Assembly (NCBI RefSeq): GCF_036208045.1
Contig: NZ_CP121472.1
Coordinates: 2,367,531-2,431,530 of the forward strand
Origin: Thiorhodovibrio winogradskyi
GTDB taxonomy: Bacteria > Pseudomonadota > Gammaproteobacteria > Chromatiales > Chromatiaceae
Length of the DNA: 64,000 nt
Direction of reading: 5' to 3'
Shown: piece by piece, positions 9,271 through 19,517 of the stretch
How positions within the stretch are numbered: the first letter of the stretch is position 1
Layout: the number at the start of each line of letters is the position of its first letter
Program-made: the position numbers and the translations under genes
The notes under the pieces: model-generated
Database searches by the model: none
Told to the model about the DNA's origin: nothing
What the model saw: only the letters and a program-made list of their open reading frames with translations

Positions 9271-9518
9271 CGGAAGTCTTCACCGTCCTGTGCGTTTCAC
9301 TGGGCGCCTTGTTCTTCTTCGCCGGCTGGGTAGGTCTGCTGCGTTTCCCAGATCCCTTGAGCCAATTGCACGCTCTGAGTAAAGCCGACACGCTTGGGCT
9401 GGGGTTGGTCGTGCTCGGGCTTCTGCCGCAGGCAAGCTGGCCCTTTGGCGTGTTCAAGCTGATCGCCCTTTGGCTGCTGGCCAAGCTCAAAAGCCCGCGA
9501 CTCCTGTTCCGGTTTTAT
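9261..9518 (+). pseudogene. mrpG: Mrp-type antiporter subunit G, C-terminally cut
   Basis: From the ATG at 9261 the first 80 or so residues match MrpG/MnhG: LGALFFFAGWVGLLRFPDPL, LHALSKADTLGLGLVVLGL and FKLIALWLLAKLKSP. Normal MrpG continues with SPVAxH-type residues and ends after about 100-120 residues. Here the frame instead runs on antisense through the end of the hybrid kinase gene and stops only at 9995 (244 codons). The tail beyond about residue 82 looks like the antisense of the kinase receiver domain and has no MrpG character. I read this as a rearrangement joint that removed the end of mrpG and the rest of the mrp operon. Confidence 0.7.
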
Positions 9519-12500
9519 TTAGGTTGTGCGCGCTGTTGTGCTGGTTTTTTTCTTAGAAAGCCAATGCTGCAGCGCTTTTGCCACCGCATCGGCCGCGAGC
9601 GGCTTGCTCAAGTAGTCATTCATGCCGGCTGCCAGGCAGCGCTCGCGGTCGCCGGCCATGGCGTGCGCGGTCAAGGCGATGATGGGAATTGCCGGGTCAG
9701 GTGCGCCGGATTTGCCCTCGCGAATGCGACGGGTGGCATCCAGACCGTCGAGGACAGGCATCTGCACATCCATCAGCACCAGATCATAAGGGTGCTGGCG
9801 CAGTGCCGCCAGTGCCTCCTCGCCATTGGCGACGGCGTCGGACTTGAGTCCGAGTTGCCGCAGCAACCCGAGGGCAACCTGCTGATTGATGGCGTGATCT
9901 TCGGCAAGCAGAATGCGTGCATGGCAAAGATCCGCGGGAAACTGGCGGGAAGCGGGCTCTGGATGCGAATTCGCGCTGGATGCCTCGGGTATTGATGATG
10001 ATGGTTCCGGGGTGTTCGGCGATGCTGTTATGGAAGCTGCCCGCGAATATGGCATTGAATCTACAAGAGACGCTGGCGGAGGCTTGACCGGGCGATGCGT
10101 CGGTTTGGAACAGAGCGTCTCGAGCAGTCGCCTGAGTTCCTGGTGACGAATGGGTTTGGGCAGGCAGGCATCGAAGCCCATGGCGGTGAAACGCTGAAGA
10201 TCCCGGGCTTCGACCAGGGACGGCAACAGAGCGAGACGCAAGTCGGCGAAGCGCGCATCGGTGCGGATGGCGCGCCCAAGTGCCGCTCCATCCATGCCTG
10301 GCATCTGCAAGTCAATCAGGGCGAGCGCGAAGGGGTTCTGATCATGACAACCCTGGTACAGCAGGCGCAGGGCATCGGCGCCTTCGGCGCTCTCGACGGC
10401 TTGCATCCGCCAGTCGCTCAGGCGCCGATGCAGCACCTGGCGATTGGTGGCATTGTCATCGACGATCAGCACCCGCTTGCCGGTCAGGTCGACCGGGCTA
10501 GCGAGCGCGGGGTCTGGCGCCGCCTTGTCACGTGCCTCTGGCAGGCGCTCGAGATTAATCTCGAACCAGAAGGTCGAGCCTTCCCCCACGGCGCTGGTGA
10601 CGCCGATTTCACCATCCATGAGTTCCGCGAGCTGCCGGGCGATGGCGAGTCCCAGTCCGGTGCCGCCGAAGCGGCGGGTGGTGGAGGTGTCGACCTGCGT
10701 GAACTTTTGAAACAGGCCGTCAACCTTTTCGGCTGGAATGCCAATGCCGGTGTCCGCGACGGCAAAGCGCAGCCGAACCCTCTCCGGATGAGCGCGGCCC
10801 TGGCGGTCAGTGTGGGGGGTGGCTGGCAGGCTTGTTGGGGTACTGCTTGGGGGCTGATAGTCGGCGAGGCGCACGCCGATGCTAACCTCGCCGGCTTCGG
10901 TGAACTTGATTGCATTGCCGGCCAGGTTGGTCAGGATTTGGCGCAAGCGCCCGGGGTCGCCGCGCACTTGGGTGGGTAGATCCGGGGCCGGATCGCAAAT
11001 GAATTCGAGCGATTTCTCGTGCGCGCGCAAGGCGAAGCCGGCGGCGAAGTCCTCGAGCATCTCCGTTAAGTCAAAAGGAATGAGTTCGAGTTCCAGCTTG
11101 CCAGCCTCGATCTTGGAGAAGTCGAGAATATCGTTGATGACGGTCATGAGGGATTCGCCAGACGAGCGGATGACCTCGGCATACTGGCGTTGCTGTGCCG
11201 AGAGCGCCGTCTCGAGCAGCAAGCTGGTCATGCCAATCACACCGTTCATGGGCGTGCGAATCTCGTGGCTCATGTTGGCGAGAAATTCGCTCTTGGCGCG
11301 ATTGGCGCTTTCGGCCTTCTCGGTCAGGGCATTGGCACGGCGAATGGAGGCCTCAAGGGCGCTGTTGGCCTCGCGCAGGGCCTGCTCGGTGCGTTTGGAC
11401 TCGGTAATATCGGCGATGTGGCCATGCCAGAGCACGCTGCCATCGTCCAGGCGTTCCGGGTTGGCGGCGCCGTGCAGCCAGCGCTGGCCGCGTGTGGGGA
11501 GGTTGACGCGGAATTCGCATTCCCAGCGGCTTAAGTCCTGCGCGGATGCCTGAATGGACGCCTCGACTCGCGCCCGGTCGGCGGGATGCAGGCGCTGCAG
11601 CACCAGCGTCGCGTCGGTACGGACTTGTTCCGGTTTGACCTCGTAAATTTCCTCGATGTGCTCCGAGGCGAAGGGGAAGCAGCCACGGCCATCCGGATGG
11701 TAGGCATACTGATAAAGGAAGCCGGGCACCTGGCGCGAGAGTTTTTCCAGCAGTTCCGCGCTCGCGCGCATGGCTTGCTCGGCACGCCAGCGGTCGGTGA
11801 TGTCGTAGTTGATACCGGTCATGCGCAGCGCATGGCCATTGGCATCGCGCACCACCAGGGCAACGCCTTTGAGCCGGCGCAGCTCGCCGTTGGGCCAGCG
11901 CACGCGGAACTCGACCGCTAGATCGCGCTCGCCGCGCATGGTGGCTTCAACCTCGGAGACTGAGCTGGCGACGTCATCGGGGTGCAGCGCGTCGGTCCAG
12001 TCGGAGAGTTTGCCGCAAAAATGCGCCGGGTCCACGCCATAAAGGCGGAACATGGATTCATCCCAGGCGAGCTGGTCGTTCGCGACATCGTAGTCCCAGA
12101 CGCCAAAGCGCGCGGCCTCGGCGGCCAGCTTCATGCGCTCGTGGGCCAGCGCCAGCGCCTGCTCGGCAGCGCGGCGGTCGGTGGTGTCGCGCGCCACCGC
12201 GTAGATGCGCCCGTCATTGACGCGCGCGCGCCATTCGAGCCAGCGATAGCTGCCGTCCTGGCAGCGGTAGCGGTTCTCGAAGCCAAACACGGTCTGGCCG
12301 CGGTCGAGATCCCGGACCGCAGCCTCGGTCGCGGCGATGTCCTCCGGGTGAATGAACGCAAAAAAAGGCCGACCAATGAGATCCGTGACCGGGTAGCCGA
12401 GCACGCGTTCCCACTCGGGATTGACCCGCAGGAACTGGCCCTGCAAGTCGGCAATGATCAGCAAGTCGAGGCTGTAGGCGAAGTAGCGGTCGAGTTCTTC

Positions 12501-14078
12501 TTTCTTTTCCCGCAGCAGGAGTTCCGCCTGCTTGCGCTCGGTGATGTCCTGATGGGTGCCGAGCATCAGCAGCGGGCGGGGTGGTTGGTCGTCGCTCCAG
12601 GCGAACACCCGGCCGCGATCCAGCACCCAGACCCAATGCCCGTCCTTGTGGCGCATGCGCGATTCGAGTTCGTAAAAATCCAGTTCGCCCCTGAAGTGAG
12701 CTTGCAGCAGGCGCTCGCTTGCGGCCAGATCATCCGGATGGGCAAGGCGCATCCAGGTGTCGATGGACAGGGGCGCTAGTTCCTCCAGCCGGTAGCCGAT
12801 GATCTCCGCCCAGCGTTCATTGAAGACGACCTCGCCGGTCTGCACCTGCCACTCCCAGGTGCCGACCCGGGTGCCCTCGAGAATGCCGGCCAGGCGCTGG
12901 CGCTCGTGTTGCAGGGTGCGCTCGATGTCGCGTAGCGGGCTTTGGTCGAACAGATACCCGTGGATTTCCACCACCTTGCCGCTGGCATCGCGAATCAGGC
13001 GGGTGAACTCCCGCATCCAGCGATCCTGGCCGTCGCCGTGGTGCAGGCGGTAGCTCTGGGTAAAAAAATCCGCTCCCTGCTGGATGTGCTCGGCCAGATC
13101 GGCACGAATCTGGGGGCGGTCTTCGGGGTGAATGAGCTCGGCGAAATGAAAATCCGTTGCCTGCAGTTGTTCCGGACTATGGCCCAGCACAGTCTCGGCA
13201 TTGCTGGAGGCGCGCAGCACCGCCCAGGGCTCGCTGGCGGACCAGGACAGGGTGCAAACGGGGCCATCCGAGAACAAATCGCGTTCCGCGCGCAACTTGT
13301 GCTCGGCACGGTCGCGCGCGCGCCAGGCCAGGACCAGGATACCAATGCCAATCAGGGTCGCCGTGGTCAAGATGATCGCCGGGATAGCGCGCAGGACCAG
13401 CGTGCGATACCAGTCCCCGGCGTCAATATCCAGGCCGATGATGTCGGGGGTGCCACTGCCTGGGCCACTGTCCGAGCCACTGTCCGAGCCACCGTACAAG
13501 CCAGAGTCGCCGCCTCTTGTCTCGGAGTCGGCGGGCAGGGGCGCCAGCGCGCTCACCCAGAGGCCCCAGCGGTCGCGGACCGGTCCCTCGACCAGTCCCT
13601 GGCCGGAGGCGAAGACGGACAGCAGCTCGGGGGAGGCCTCGGGAAAGGGTTCGCCGGGCGGGGTGGGGGGGGTCTCCTCGAGTGCCTCGTTTTGCACATC
13701 GAGCAGGAAAACCGGCACCGCTGGTGTGGCATTGGCGTAACCGGGTTCCAGGCGCATCAAATAGATATAGCGCAGCTTGGGATAGGTGGCGCGCGCCTGG
13801 GACAACTGCGCGGAGAGCTGCTGAAAGCCAGGCCGGTCAAGGTCCGCCGGCGTGGCAGTGAGTGCCGCGACCCGCGCCGGATCGAGCATGGCGGCCATCA
13901 ACCGGGCGCGCTCGAGCCAGTGGTCGCGCATGTCGCGCTCCAGATCCCAGATGATGACGGCAAAGACCGCCAGAGTCAGCACGACCCCGGCGCTTGCCAC
14001 GGCGATAAGCGCGATGGGGGAGCGCCGGGCCTGGGCCAGTGCTGGTGAGCGGTCACGGTGGTTGGACATGGCAGGCAC
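9519..14078 (-). CDS. Multi-PAS hybrid sensor histidine kinase with two receiver domains
   Basis: 1519 residues. Transmembrane segments at about 22-44 and 231-252 enclose a periplasmic sensor region of about 185 residues with a Gly/Ser/Asp-rich stretch near 190-212. About five PAS/PAC units follow (roughly 265-380, 385-510, 520-640, 645-765, 770-895), many with the terminal DITERK/DITDR signature. The kinase core has its phospho-acceptor in [11 protein letters not shown] near residue 936 and ATP-binding motifs ADTGIGIP and GGTGLGLAI. Two receiver domains follow, with aspartates in [11 protein letters not shown] (about 1254) and [11 protein letters not shown] (about 1434). No HPt domain is present, so an external phosphotransfer protein is expected. 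The signal is unknown and no output gene is adjacent. Confidence 0.92.
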   Translation of the reverse strand: MPAMSNHRDRSPALAQARRSPIALIAVASAGVVLTLAVFAVIIWDLERDMRDHWLERARLMAAMLDPARVAALTATPADLDRPGFQQLSAQLSQARATYPKLRYIYLMRLEPGYANATPAVPVFLLDVQNEALEETPPTPPGEPFPEASPELLSVFASGQGLVEGPVRDRWGLWVSALAPLPADSETRGGDSGLYGGSDSGSDSGPGSGTPDIIGLDIDAGDWYRTLVLRAIPAIILTTATLIGIGILVLAWRARDRAEHKLRAERDLFSDGPVCTLSWSASEPWAVLRASSNAETVLGHSPEQLQATDFHFAELIHPEDRPQIRADLAEHIQQGADFFTQSYRLHHGDGQDRWMREFTRLIRDASGKVVEIHGYLFDQSPLRDIERTLQHERQRLAGILEGTRVGTWEWQVQTGEVVFNERWAEIIGYRLEELAPLSIDTWMRLAHPDDLAASERLLQAHFRGELDFYELESRMRHKDGHWVWVLDRGRVFAWSDDQPPRPLLMLGTHQDITERKQAELLLREKKEELDRYFAYSLDLLIIADLQGQFLRVNPEWERVLGYPVTDLIGRPFFAFIHPEDIAATEAAVRDLDRGQTVFGFENRYRCQDGSYRWLEWRARVNDGRIYAVARDTTDRRAAEQALALAHERMKLAAEAARFGVWDYDVANDQLAWDESMFRLYGVDPAHFCGKLSDWTDALHPDDVASSVSEVEATMRGERDLAVEFRVRWPNGELRRLKGVALVVRDANGHALRMTGINYDITDRWRAEQAMRASAELLEKLSRQVPGFLYQYAYHPDGRGCFPFASEHIEEIYEVKPEQVRTDATLVLQRLHPADRARVEASIQASAQDLSRWECEFRVNLPTRGQRWLHGAANPERLDDGSVLWHGHIADITESKRTEQALREANSALEASIRRANALTEKAESANRAKSEFLANMSHEIRTPMNGVIGMTSLLLETALSAQQRQYAEVIRSSGESLMTVINDILDFSKIEAGKLELELIPFDLTEMLEDFAAGFALRAHEKSLEFICDPAPDLPTQVRGDPGRLRQILTNLAGNAIKFTEAGEVSIGVRLADYQPPSSTPTSLPATPHTDRQGRAHPERVRLRFAVADTGIGIPAEKVDGLFQKFTQVDTSTTRRFGGTGLGLAIARQLAELMDGEIGVTSAVGEGSTFWFEINLERLPEARDKAAPDPALASPVDLTGKRVLIVDDNATNRQVLHRRLSDWRMQAVESAEGADALRLLYQGCHDQNPFALALIDLQMPGMDGAALGRAIRTDARFADLRLALLPSLVEARDLQRFTAMGFDACLPKPIRHQELRRLLETLCSKPTHRPVKPPPASLVDSMPYSRAASITASPNTPEPSSSIPEASSANSHPEPASRQFPADLCHARILLAEDHAINQQVALGLLRQLGLKSDAVANGEEALAALRQHPYDLVLMDVQMPVLDGLDATRRIREGKSGAPDPAIPIIALTAHAMAGDRERCLAAGMNDYLSKPLAADAVAKALQHWLSKKKTSTTARTT

Positions 14079-14106
14079 AACAAGCGATTAGGTGCGGCGC
14101 TAACAG

Positions 14107-17100
14107 CTAGGGCGTCGCCGACCCCTGAGCGTTTGGCATTGACGCGTCCGGATGACGCGGATGCGCATCCGGCGCCGCGACCAACACATAGACCGCCGGC
14201 ACCACGAACAGCGTGAACAGGGTGCCAATGCCCAGCCCGGAGGTGATCACCAGGCCGATGTCGAAGCGGCTCACGGCGCCGGGGCCGCTGGCGGTGAGCA
14301 GCGGGATCATGGCCACCAGCATGGCGACCGTGGTCATCAGGATGGGGCGCAGGCGGATGGCCGAGGCCTGTTGCACGGCGGCGGACTTGTCGAGCCCGTC
14401 GCGCTCGCGCAATTGATTGGCGAATTCGACAATCAGAATTCCGTTCTTGGCGATCAGGCCAATGAGGGTGATCAAACCCACCTGGGTATAGATGTTGATG
14501 CTAGAGAAACCCAAGAACAAAAACACCATGGCCCCGGCGATGGACAGGGGCACCGACATCAGGATGACAAAGGGATCGCGCCAGCTCTCAAATTGGGCCG
14601 CCAGCACAAGGTAGATGATCAGCAGCGACAGGAAGAAGGTCGCTTCGAGCGCGCCGCCCTCGGTCTTGAACTGGCGCGACTCGCCCTTGAAGTCCCAGCG
14701 GAGATTGCGCGGGAAAATCTCGGCGGCCTGTTCTTCCAGATAGCTGAGTGCGTCCCCGAGCGAGACCCCAGGCATCATCACGCCGGACAGGGCGATGGAA
14801 TTGAGCTGCTGGAACTGGGTGCGCTTGGATGGGACTACCTCGTTGCGCAGGCTGACCAGGGTCGAGAGCGGGATGAGTTCGCCACTGGCGGTGCGGATGT
14901 GGTAGTTCTCGATCATTTCCGTGGTGGCGCGCGCCTCGGGGCTGACCTGCGGGATGACCTTGTAGCTGCGTCCCTCGAGGCTGAACCAGTTCACATAGTC
15001 CTGATTGAGCATGACCGAGAGGCTGCGCCCGAGCGCCTGCATGCTGATGCCGAGATCTCCGGCCAGGTCGCGGTCTATCTCAATGACGGTGCGCGGACGG
15101 CTGTACTCGACGTCCTTCTGCAGGAAGATGAACTTGCCGCTGCCCATGGCGGTGCCCAGCAACTGATCGGCAAAGCCGTTGATCTCCTCGATCTCGCTGT
15201 CGGAGAGGATGACGAACTCAACCGGAATGCCATTGCCGGGCGTCGGCAGGCTGGGGCGCGGAAAGGCCACTGTCTGCAGGCCGGTAATCTGCCCAAGCGC
15301 GCCCTGGAGCTGGGGCTGCACATCCATTTGCGAACGCTCGCGCCGCGAGGGCGGCGACATCTTGAAGCCGCCAAAGGTCATAGTGGTGTCGCCGCCCATG
15401 CCGGCGAGCAGGAAGCTTTCCTGATACTCGGGAAAGGTCTCGAAAATCTCCTGCATCTGGCGCACATAGCGCACGTCGAAATCGATGGTGGCGGTCTGGG
15501 GGGCGGTGCCCATCACGAACAGAATGCTCTGATCCTCGGTCGGCGCCAGTTCTTTTTCCGTCATCTCGTACATCACATAGATGGCGCAGATCACCACGAT
15601 GGCGACCAGGATGGTCGCCGCTGGATATTTCAGCCAACTCGCCAGCGCGCGACCATAGATTCGCGCGAGCCAGTCAAAGAATTGCTCGACCAGATGTTCG
15701 AAACGGCTTGAGTCCTTGCTTGAATGCAGCACCCGCCCGGCGATCATGGGCGAGAGGGTGAGTGCCACCACGCCGGAGATCAGCACCGCGCCGGCCAGGG
15801 TGAAGGCAAACTCGGTAAAGAGCGAGCCGACCAGCCCGCCCATGAAGCCAATGGGCGCGTATACGGCTACCAGGGTGGTGGTCATGGCCAGAATGGGCAG
15901 CCCGAGTTCGCGCGCGGCATCCACGGCGGCGCTAATGCCGTCCTTGCCCATTTCCAGATGCCGATGGACGTTCTCCACCACCACGATGGCATCGTCCACC
16001 ACCAGCCCAATGGCCAGCACCATGGCCAGCAGGGTGAGCAGGTTGATGGAAAAGCCCATCAGCAGCATCAGGAAGGCGCCGCCGACCAGGGCCAAAGGCA
16101 CCACCAGGGAGGGAATCAGGGCCGCGCGGATGGACCCCAGCGACAGGAAGATCACGAAAAGCACGATCAACACCGCCTCGCCCAGGGTGGTGAAGACCTC
16201 GCGGATGGACTCCTCGATGAACTCGCTCGCATCGTAGGGGATGTGTGCTTCGAGCCCTTCGGGGAATTGGGCTTCCAGGCTCGGCAGCGTCTCGTGCACG
16301 CGCTCGGCGACCGTCAGCGGATTGGCCCCCGGCGCCTGCTCGATACCAATAAAAATCGCCGGGATGCCCTTGTAGAGCGTCTGGGAGTTGTCATCGGCTG
16401 GGCCGAGTTCCACGCTGGCGATGTCATTGAGACGCACTAGGGCGCCGCCTTCCTCGCGAATGACCAGTTGGCGGAAGTCGGCCACGTCGCTCAGATCCGT
16501 GGTGGTGCCGAGGTCAATCTGCACCAGCTCACCGCGCAGCTGGCCGATGCCGGCCAGGTAATTGTTGGCCTGCAGCGCGGTGGCCACCTGCTCGCCAGAG
16601 ATCCCCAGCGCGGCCATGCGGTCGGGGTCGAGCCACACGCGCATGGCGAAGGTCTGGTTGCCAAAGATTTCCGCTTGGGCAACGCCTTCGAGCGCCTGCA
16701 ACTGGGGCTGGGCGACGCGCAGCAGGTAGTCAGTGATCTGCGATAGCGACATCTCGCGACTGTAGAAGGCGATATACATCAGCGCCGTGGTGTCGCCGGT
16801 GGTCGAATCAATCACCGGATTCTGCGCCGCCTCCGGCAGCACATTGAGCTGACTGGCCACCTTGGCCTGAATTTGCGCGACGGCATCATTGGCCGGGTAA
16901 TTCAGCCGCATGTTGGCCTCGATCACCGACACGCCCTGGCTGCTGGTGGCGCTGAGAAAATCAATCCCATCGGCCTGGGCGATGGCCTGTTGCAGCGGCG
17001 TGGTGATAAAGCCCTTGACCAGCTCGGCGCTGGCGCCCGGGTAAGCCGTGGTGACAGTGACCACGGTATTTTGTGTCTCCGGGAATTGGCGTACCTCCAT

Positions 17101-17193
17101 CTCGAAGATAGCGCGCAGTCCGAGCACGAATATCAGCAAGCTCACGACGCTCGCGAGCACCGGCCGATAAATGAAGATGTCGGTGAATTTCAC
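14107..17193 (-). CDS. RND-family multidrug efflux permease (HAE1 type)
   Basis: 1028 residues, the usual size for AcrB/MexB-like pumps. It shows the N-terminal helix followed by the porter start FPETQNTVVTVTTAYPGA, the proton-relay helix LLAMVLAIGLVVDDAIVVVE (paired aspartates), the second-half counterpart LIGLIAKNGILIVEFANQLR and two large periplasmic regions. The protein exchanges protons for drugs or other amphiphiles across the inner membrane. Its start overlaps the adaptor gene's stop by four bases, so the pair is one operon in adaptor-pump order. No TolC-type outer-membrane channel gene is next to it, so it probably borrows one encoded elsewhere. Confidence 0.92.
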   Translation of the reverse strand: MKFTDIFIYRPVLASVVSLLIFVLGLRAIFEMEVRQFPETQNTVVTVTTAYPGASAELVKGFITTPLQQAIAQADGIDFLSATSSQGVSVIEANMRLNYPANDAVAQIQAKVASQLNVLPEAAQNPVIDSTTGDTTALMYIAFYSREMSLSQITDYLLRVAQPQLQALEGVAQAEIFGNQTFAMRVWLDPDRMAALGISGEQVATALQANNYLAGIGQLRGELVQIDLGTTTDLSDVADFRQLVIREEGGALVRLNDIASVELGPADDNSQTLYKGIPAIFIGIEQAPGANPLTVAERVHETLPSLEAQFPEGLEAHIPYDASEFIEESIREVFTTLGEAVLIVLFVIFLSLGSIRAALIPSLVVPLALVGGAFLMLLMGFSINLLTLLAMVLAIGLVVDDAIVVVENVHRHLEMGKDGISAAVDAARELGLPILAMTTTLVAVYAPIGFMGGLVGSLFTEFAFTLAGAVLISGVVALTLSPMIAGRVLHSSKDSSRFEHLVEQFFDWLARIYGRALASWLKYPAATILVAIVVICAIYVMYEMTEKELAPTEDQSILFVMGTAPQTATIDFDVRYVRQMQEIFETFPEYQESFLLAGMGGDTTMTFGGFKMSPPSRRERSQMDVQPQLQGALGQITGLQTVAFPRPSLPTPGNGIPVEFVILSDSEIEEINGFADQLLGTAMGSGKFIFLQKDVEYSRPRTVIEIDRDLAGDLGISMQALGRSLSVMLNQDYVNWFSLEGRSYKVIPQVSPEARATTEMIENYHIRTASGELIPLSTLVSLRNEVVPSKRTQFQQLNSIALSGVMMPGVSLGDALSYLEEQAAEIFPRNLRWDFKGESRQFKTEGGALEATFFLSLLIIYLVLAAQFESWRDPFVILMSVPLSIAGAMVFLFLGFSSINIYTQVGLITLIGLIAKNGILIVEFANQLRERDGLDKSAAVQQASAIRLRPILMTTVAMLVAMIPLLTASGPGAVSRFDIGLVITSGLGIGTLFTLFVVPAVYVLVAAPDAHPRHPDASMPNAQGSATP

Positions 17194-18299
17194 TGCGCGG
17201 CATCCCCGCTGCCAGCCGGTTCGTCCTCGGTGATTCGCACCTCGGCACCATTGCGCAGTTTCACCTGTCCGGCGGAGACCACGCGATCGCCTTCTTCCAG
17301 CCCAGATAGCACGGCGACGCGTTGGTCGCGCACCGCGCCGGTTTGAATCTGGCGGCGCTGTACCACCAGTTTACCCGCCTGCTCGCCCTCGCCGTCGAGG
17401 ATCATGAACACCGAGTCGCCATAAGTATTAAAGGTGATGGCCTCACGCGGCAGGGTCAGCACCTGATCCTGCTCTGGAAGCAGGGTGGCGACCTTGGCGA
17501 ACATGCCGGGGCGCAGCCGATGATCGGGATTCTTAAGCAGCGCGCGCACCCGCACATTGCGCGTGGCCTGATCGACCGCCGGGCTGATTGCCTGAATGGT
17601 GCCGGGGAAGGAGGCATCCGGATAGGCCGCGACCCGCGCCTCGACGGTCTGGCCGACGGCGATTTGGGCCAGTTCGCGCTCGGGCAGGGCGTAGTCAACG
17701 TAGACAGGATCCAGTGCCTCCAGCGCGACGATGCTGGTCCCGGCGGCCAGGTACTGACCAAGATCGACCTGGCGGATGCCGAGTTGACCGGCAAAGGGGG
17801 CGCGAATGGTTTTTTTCTCGATCACCGCGCGCTTGGCGGCCACCTCGGCCTCGGTCTGTTGCAGGCGGGAACTGGCCTCGTCGAAATCGCCCTGGGACAC
17901 GGCACGATCGGCCAGCAAGCGGCGGTTGCGGCCAAGCTGGGTCTCGGCCAGACTGCGCGCGGCCTCCAAGCCGGCCAGATCGGCCTCGTCAACCTCGGTG
18001 TCGAGCTGCACCAGCGCCTGGTTTTTCTCCACCATGTCGCCAGATTCAAACAAAATCTGCTGCACCTGCCCTGGTACCTGGTTGCTAACCATCACTCCCT
18101 GCACCGCCTGCAGCGAACCGACGGCATGCAACTCCGGCTGCCAGGTCATGGCCTTGACTCGCGTGTCAGCAACCGTGGCTGGCGGTTGCGGTTGGGAGAA
18201 CATGGCGATTTCGCCCTGAATCTGGCGATACTTTAAAAAGCCCAGACCACCGACGACGATGGCGACCACAATGAGAACAAGCAGAAGGCGACGCAGCAT
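17190..18299 (-). CDS. RND efflux periplasmic adaptor (membrane fusion protein)
   Basis: 369 residues. An N-terminal membrane anchor (about 5-24) is followed by a lipoyl-like half (VSNQVPGQVQQILFESGDMV), a helical hairpin (about 100-165), the second lipoyl half (IRAPFAGQLGIRQVDLGQYL) and beta-barrel domains. This is the standard HlyD/AcrA layout that links an inner-membrane RND pump to an outer-membrane channel. It is the first gene of the efflux operon. Confidence 0.92.
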   Translation of the reverse strand: MLRRLLLVLIVVAIVVGGLGFLKYRQIQGEIAMFSQPQPPATVADTRVKAMTWQPELHAVGSLQAVQGVMVSNQVPGQVQQILFESGDMVEKNQALVQLDTEVDEADLAGLEAARSLAETQLGRNRRLLADRAVSQGDFDEASSRLQQTEAEVAAKRAVIEKKTIRAPFAGQLGIRQVDLGQYLAAGTSIVALEALDPVYVDYALPERELAQIAVGQTVEARVAAYPDASFPGTIQAISPAVDQATRNVRVRALLKNPDHRLRPGMFAKVATLLPEQDQVLTLPREAITFNTYGDSVFMILDGEGEQAGKLVVQRRQIQTGAVRDQRVAVLSGLEEGDRVVSAGQVKLRNGAEVRITEDEPAGSGDAAQ

Positions 18300-18696
18300 G
18301 GCGGAGAATTATCCAAATAGTGTGTAACCGATCAATGGTTCCAGCCGGGTGACGGGGCCGTACCTGAGATGGATGGGGTTTTCGGGTGTGGCACGGATTT
18401 CCCCAGGGCGGGAATGCCAAAGGTGCTCATGATAACAGCTACCGCCCGGGCTCGATTGGGGCCGATGCCTGGAGTGCTGCATAAGCCGACGCCCCGAGCC
18501 GCTGCCCCGAACCACTGGGATCTGAACCAACAACAAAGCTATCACCTTAAGCCGGAAGGAGGTGCTTCCGCGGCTTGGATGCGGGGCTCTGGACTCCTAA
18601 GCGAAGGTAAAATTGGGTGAGATAACTTGGTTTGAATAGCAGTTAGCACACTTCGCTTTGCATAACCTGACTTGTATCCTTAGATTGCCCAAAATA
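18300..18696. other. Intergenic stretch, no gene recognised
   Basis: About 400 bases upstream of the efflux operon and downstream of a small membrane protein gene. The part at 18600-18700 is AT-rich and probably carries the efflux promoter or the end of the next transcript. No gene is supported. Confidence 0.45.
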
Positions 18697-19188
18697 TTAA
18701 GTGTTTAACGTGTCTTCTGTGTCTTCTATGTCTTCTGTGTCTTCTGTGGATTGGTTTGCGGCACGCGCGGCCTTGTTGGCGGCGATGCGCGCCAACCACC
18801 ATTTCAACAGGGTGACACTGAGCAGGATGCCAAGCCCCCAGGCGACCAGCAGATAGGAGGAGGGGAGCGTCCAGGCCGCGCTGCCGGCCAGGGCCAGCGC
18901 GGACGCGCTAGCGGCAAGAAAGAACACGCCCAGCACAAAAAAGACCGTCCAGCTCAATGCCATGGCGCCATAGCGTTCCGCCATGGATAGCACCACCAGG
19001 GTTCCGGGCAGAGCCAGCGAGGCGATCAGGAGCATGGAGGCAATGGTCCACCAGCCGATCTCCGGCAGACTGCTAATGATCAGGGGTTGCAGTGTCTGGC
19101 CGGCCAGCAGCCCAGCGGCGGCCGCGACCAGGCCCAGAATAATGTCTCGGTGAATAGCGCCCTGCATGCTCCGAGGCTTTCCCGTCAT
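18697..19188 (-). CDS. Membrane protein of unknown function with acidic repeat tail
   Basis: 163 residues from the start at 19188, selected because GGAGGAG lies about five bases ahead; an upstream in-frame extension to 19308 is unlikely. Four hydrophobic segments span about residues 17-38, 45-67, 78-100 and 105-127, followed by a basic patch (WWLARIAANKAARAAN). The last 15 residues are a simple EDT/EDI repeat (STEDTEDIEDTEDTLNT) encoded by a nine-base tandem repeat. No family recognised. Confidence 0.6.
   Translation of the reverse strand: MTGKPRSMQGAIHRDIILGLVAAAAGLLAGQTLQPLIISSLPEIGWWTIASMLLIASLALPGTLVVLSMAERYGAMALSWTVFFVLGVFFLAASASALALAGSAAWTLPSSYLLVAWGLGILLSVTLLKWWLARIAANKAARAANQSTEDTEDIEDTEDTLNT
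18712..18747. repeat. Nine-base tandem repeat, four copies of GTCTTCTGT
   Basis: Four copies (one with a single change) lie within the 3' end of the membrane protein gene and encode its acidic Glu-Asp-Thr repeat. The unit is three codons long, so copy-number change alters tail length without shifting the frame. Confidence 0.85.
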
Positions 19189-19517
19189 GATTCTCCTCCC
19201 TATGAATGTTGTCCGGATGATTGTCCAGATCCTGTCTGTAAAACAGCAGCTCGATTCTCCGGGGCGGTGATGCCCCATGAGCCTAAGTTCCAATGACCAT
19301 CCGGCCATTTTCCCTAGGTCTTGTTGTCCGCCGCAAGCTGAATCTTTGGGTTTGAAGCCGAGCCTCCCCTGACTCCCAGGCTCCGGTTGTTGTGCGTAAT
19401 GGAGTGAGCGAGGCGCTAGCGGCGGGCAAGGCCGGCTGATCGGCGTGCCGGGGACTGGGTTATACTCCGCGGCCCCGGCATTGGCGCCGGGACCGATGTT
19501 TCGCGCAGGCTTGAATC
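19189..19517. other. Intergenic region between divergent genes
   Basis: About 330 bases. A possible -10 element (TTATACT) lies near 19458, followed by a GC-rich palindrome (GGCCCCGGCATTGGCGCCGG) about 35 bases before the glycosyltransferase start. No gene seen. Confidence 0.4.

Noticed and set aside
9519-9995. MrpG frame as a genuine 244-residue protein
   Set aside because: Beyond about residue 82 the residues are the antisense of the kinase receiver domain and have no MrpG character; recorded as a cut gene instead.
12942-14048. 368-codon plus-strand frame opposite the hybrid kinase
   Set aside because: Antisense shadow of PAS-encoding DNA; the kinase motifs on the other strand are unambiguous.
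14152-15711. 519-codon plus-strand open frame inside the RND pump gene
   Set aside because: It is antisense to a clear RND permease, rich in His, Gln and Arg as expected for a shadow frame, and has no family features.
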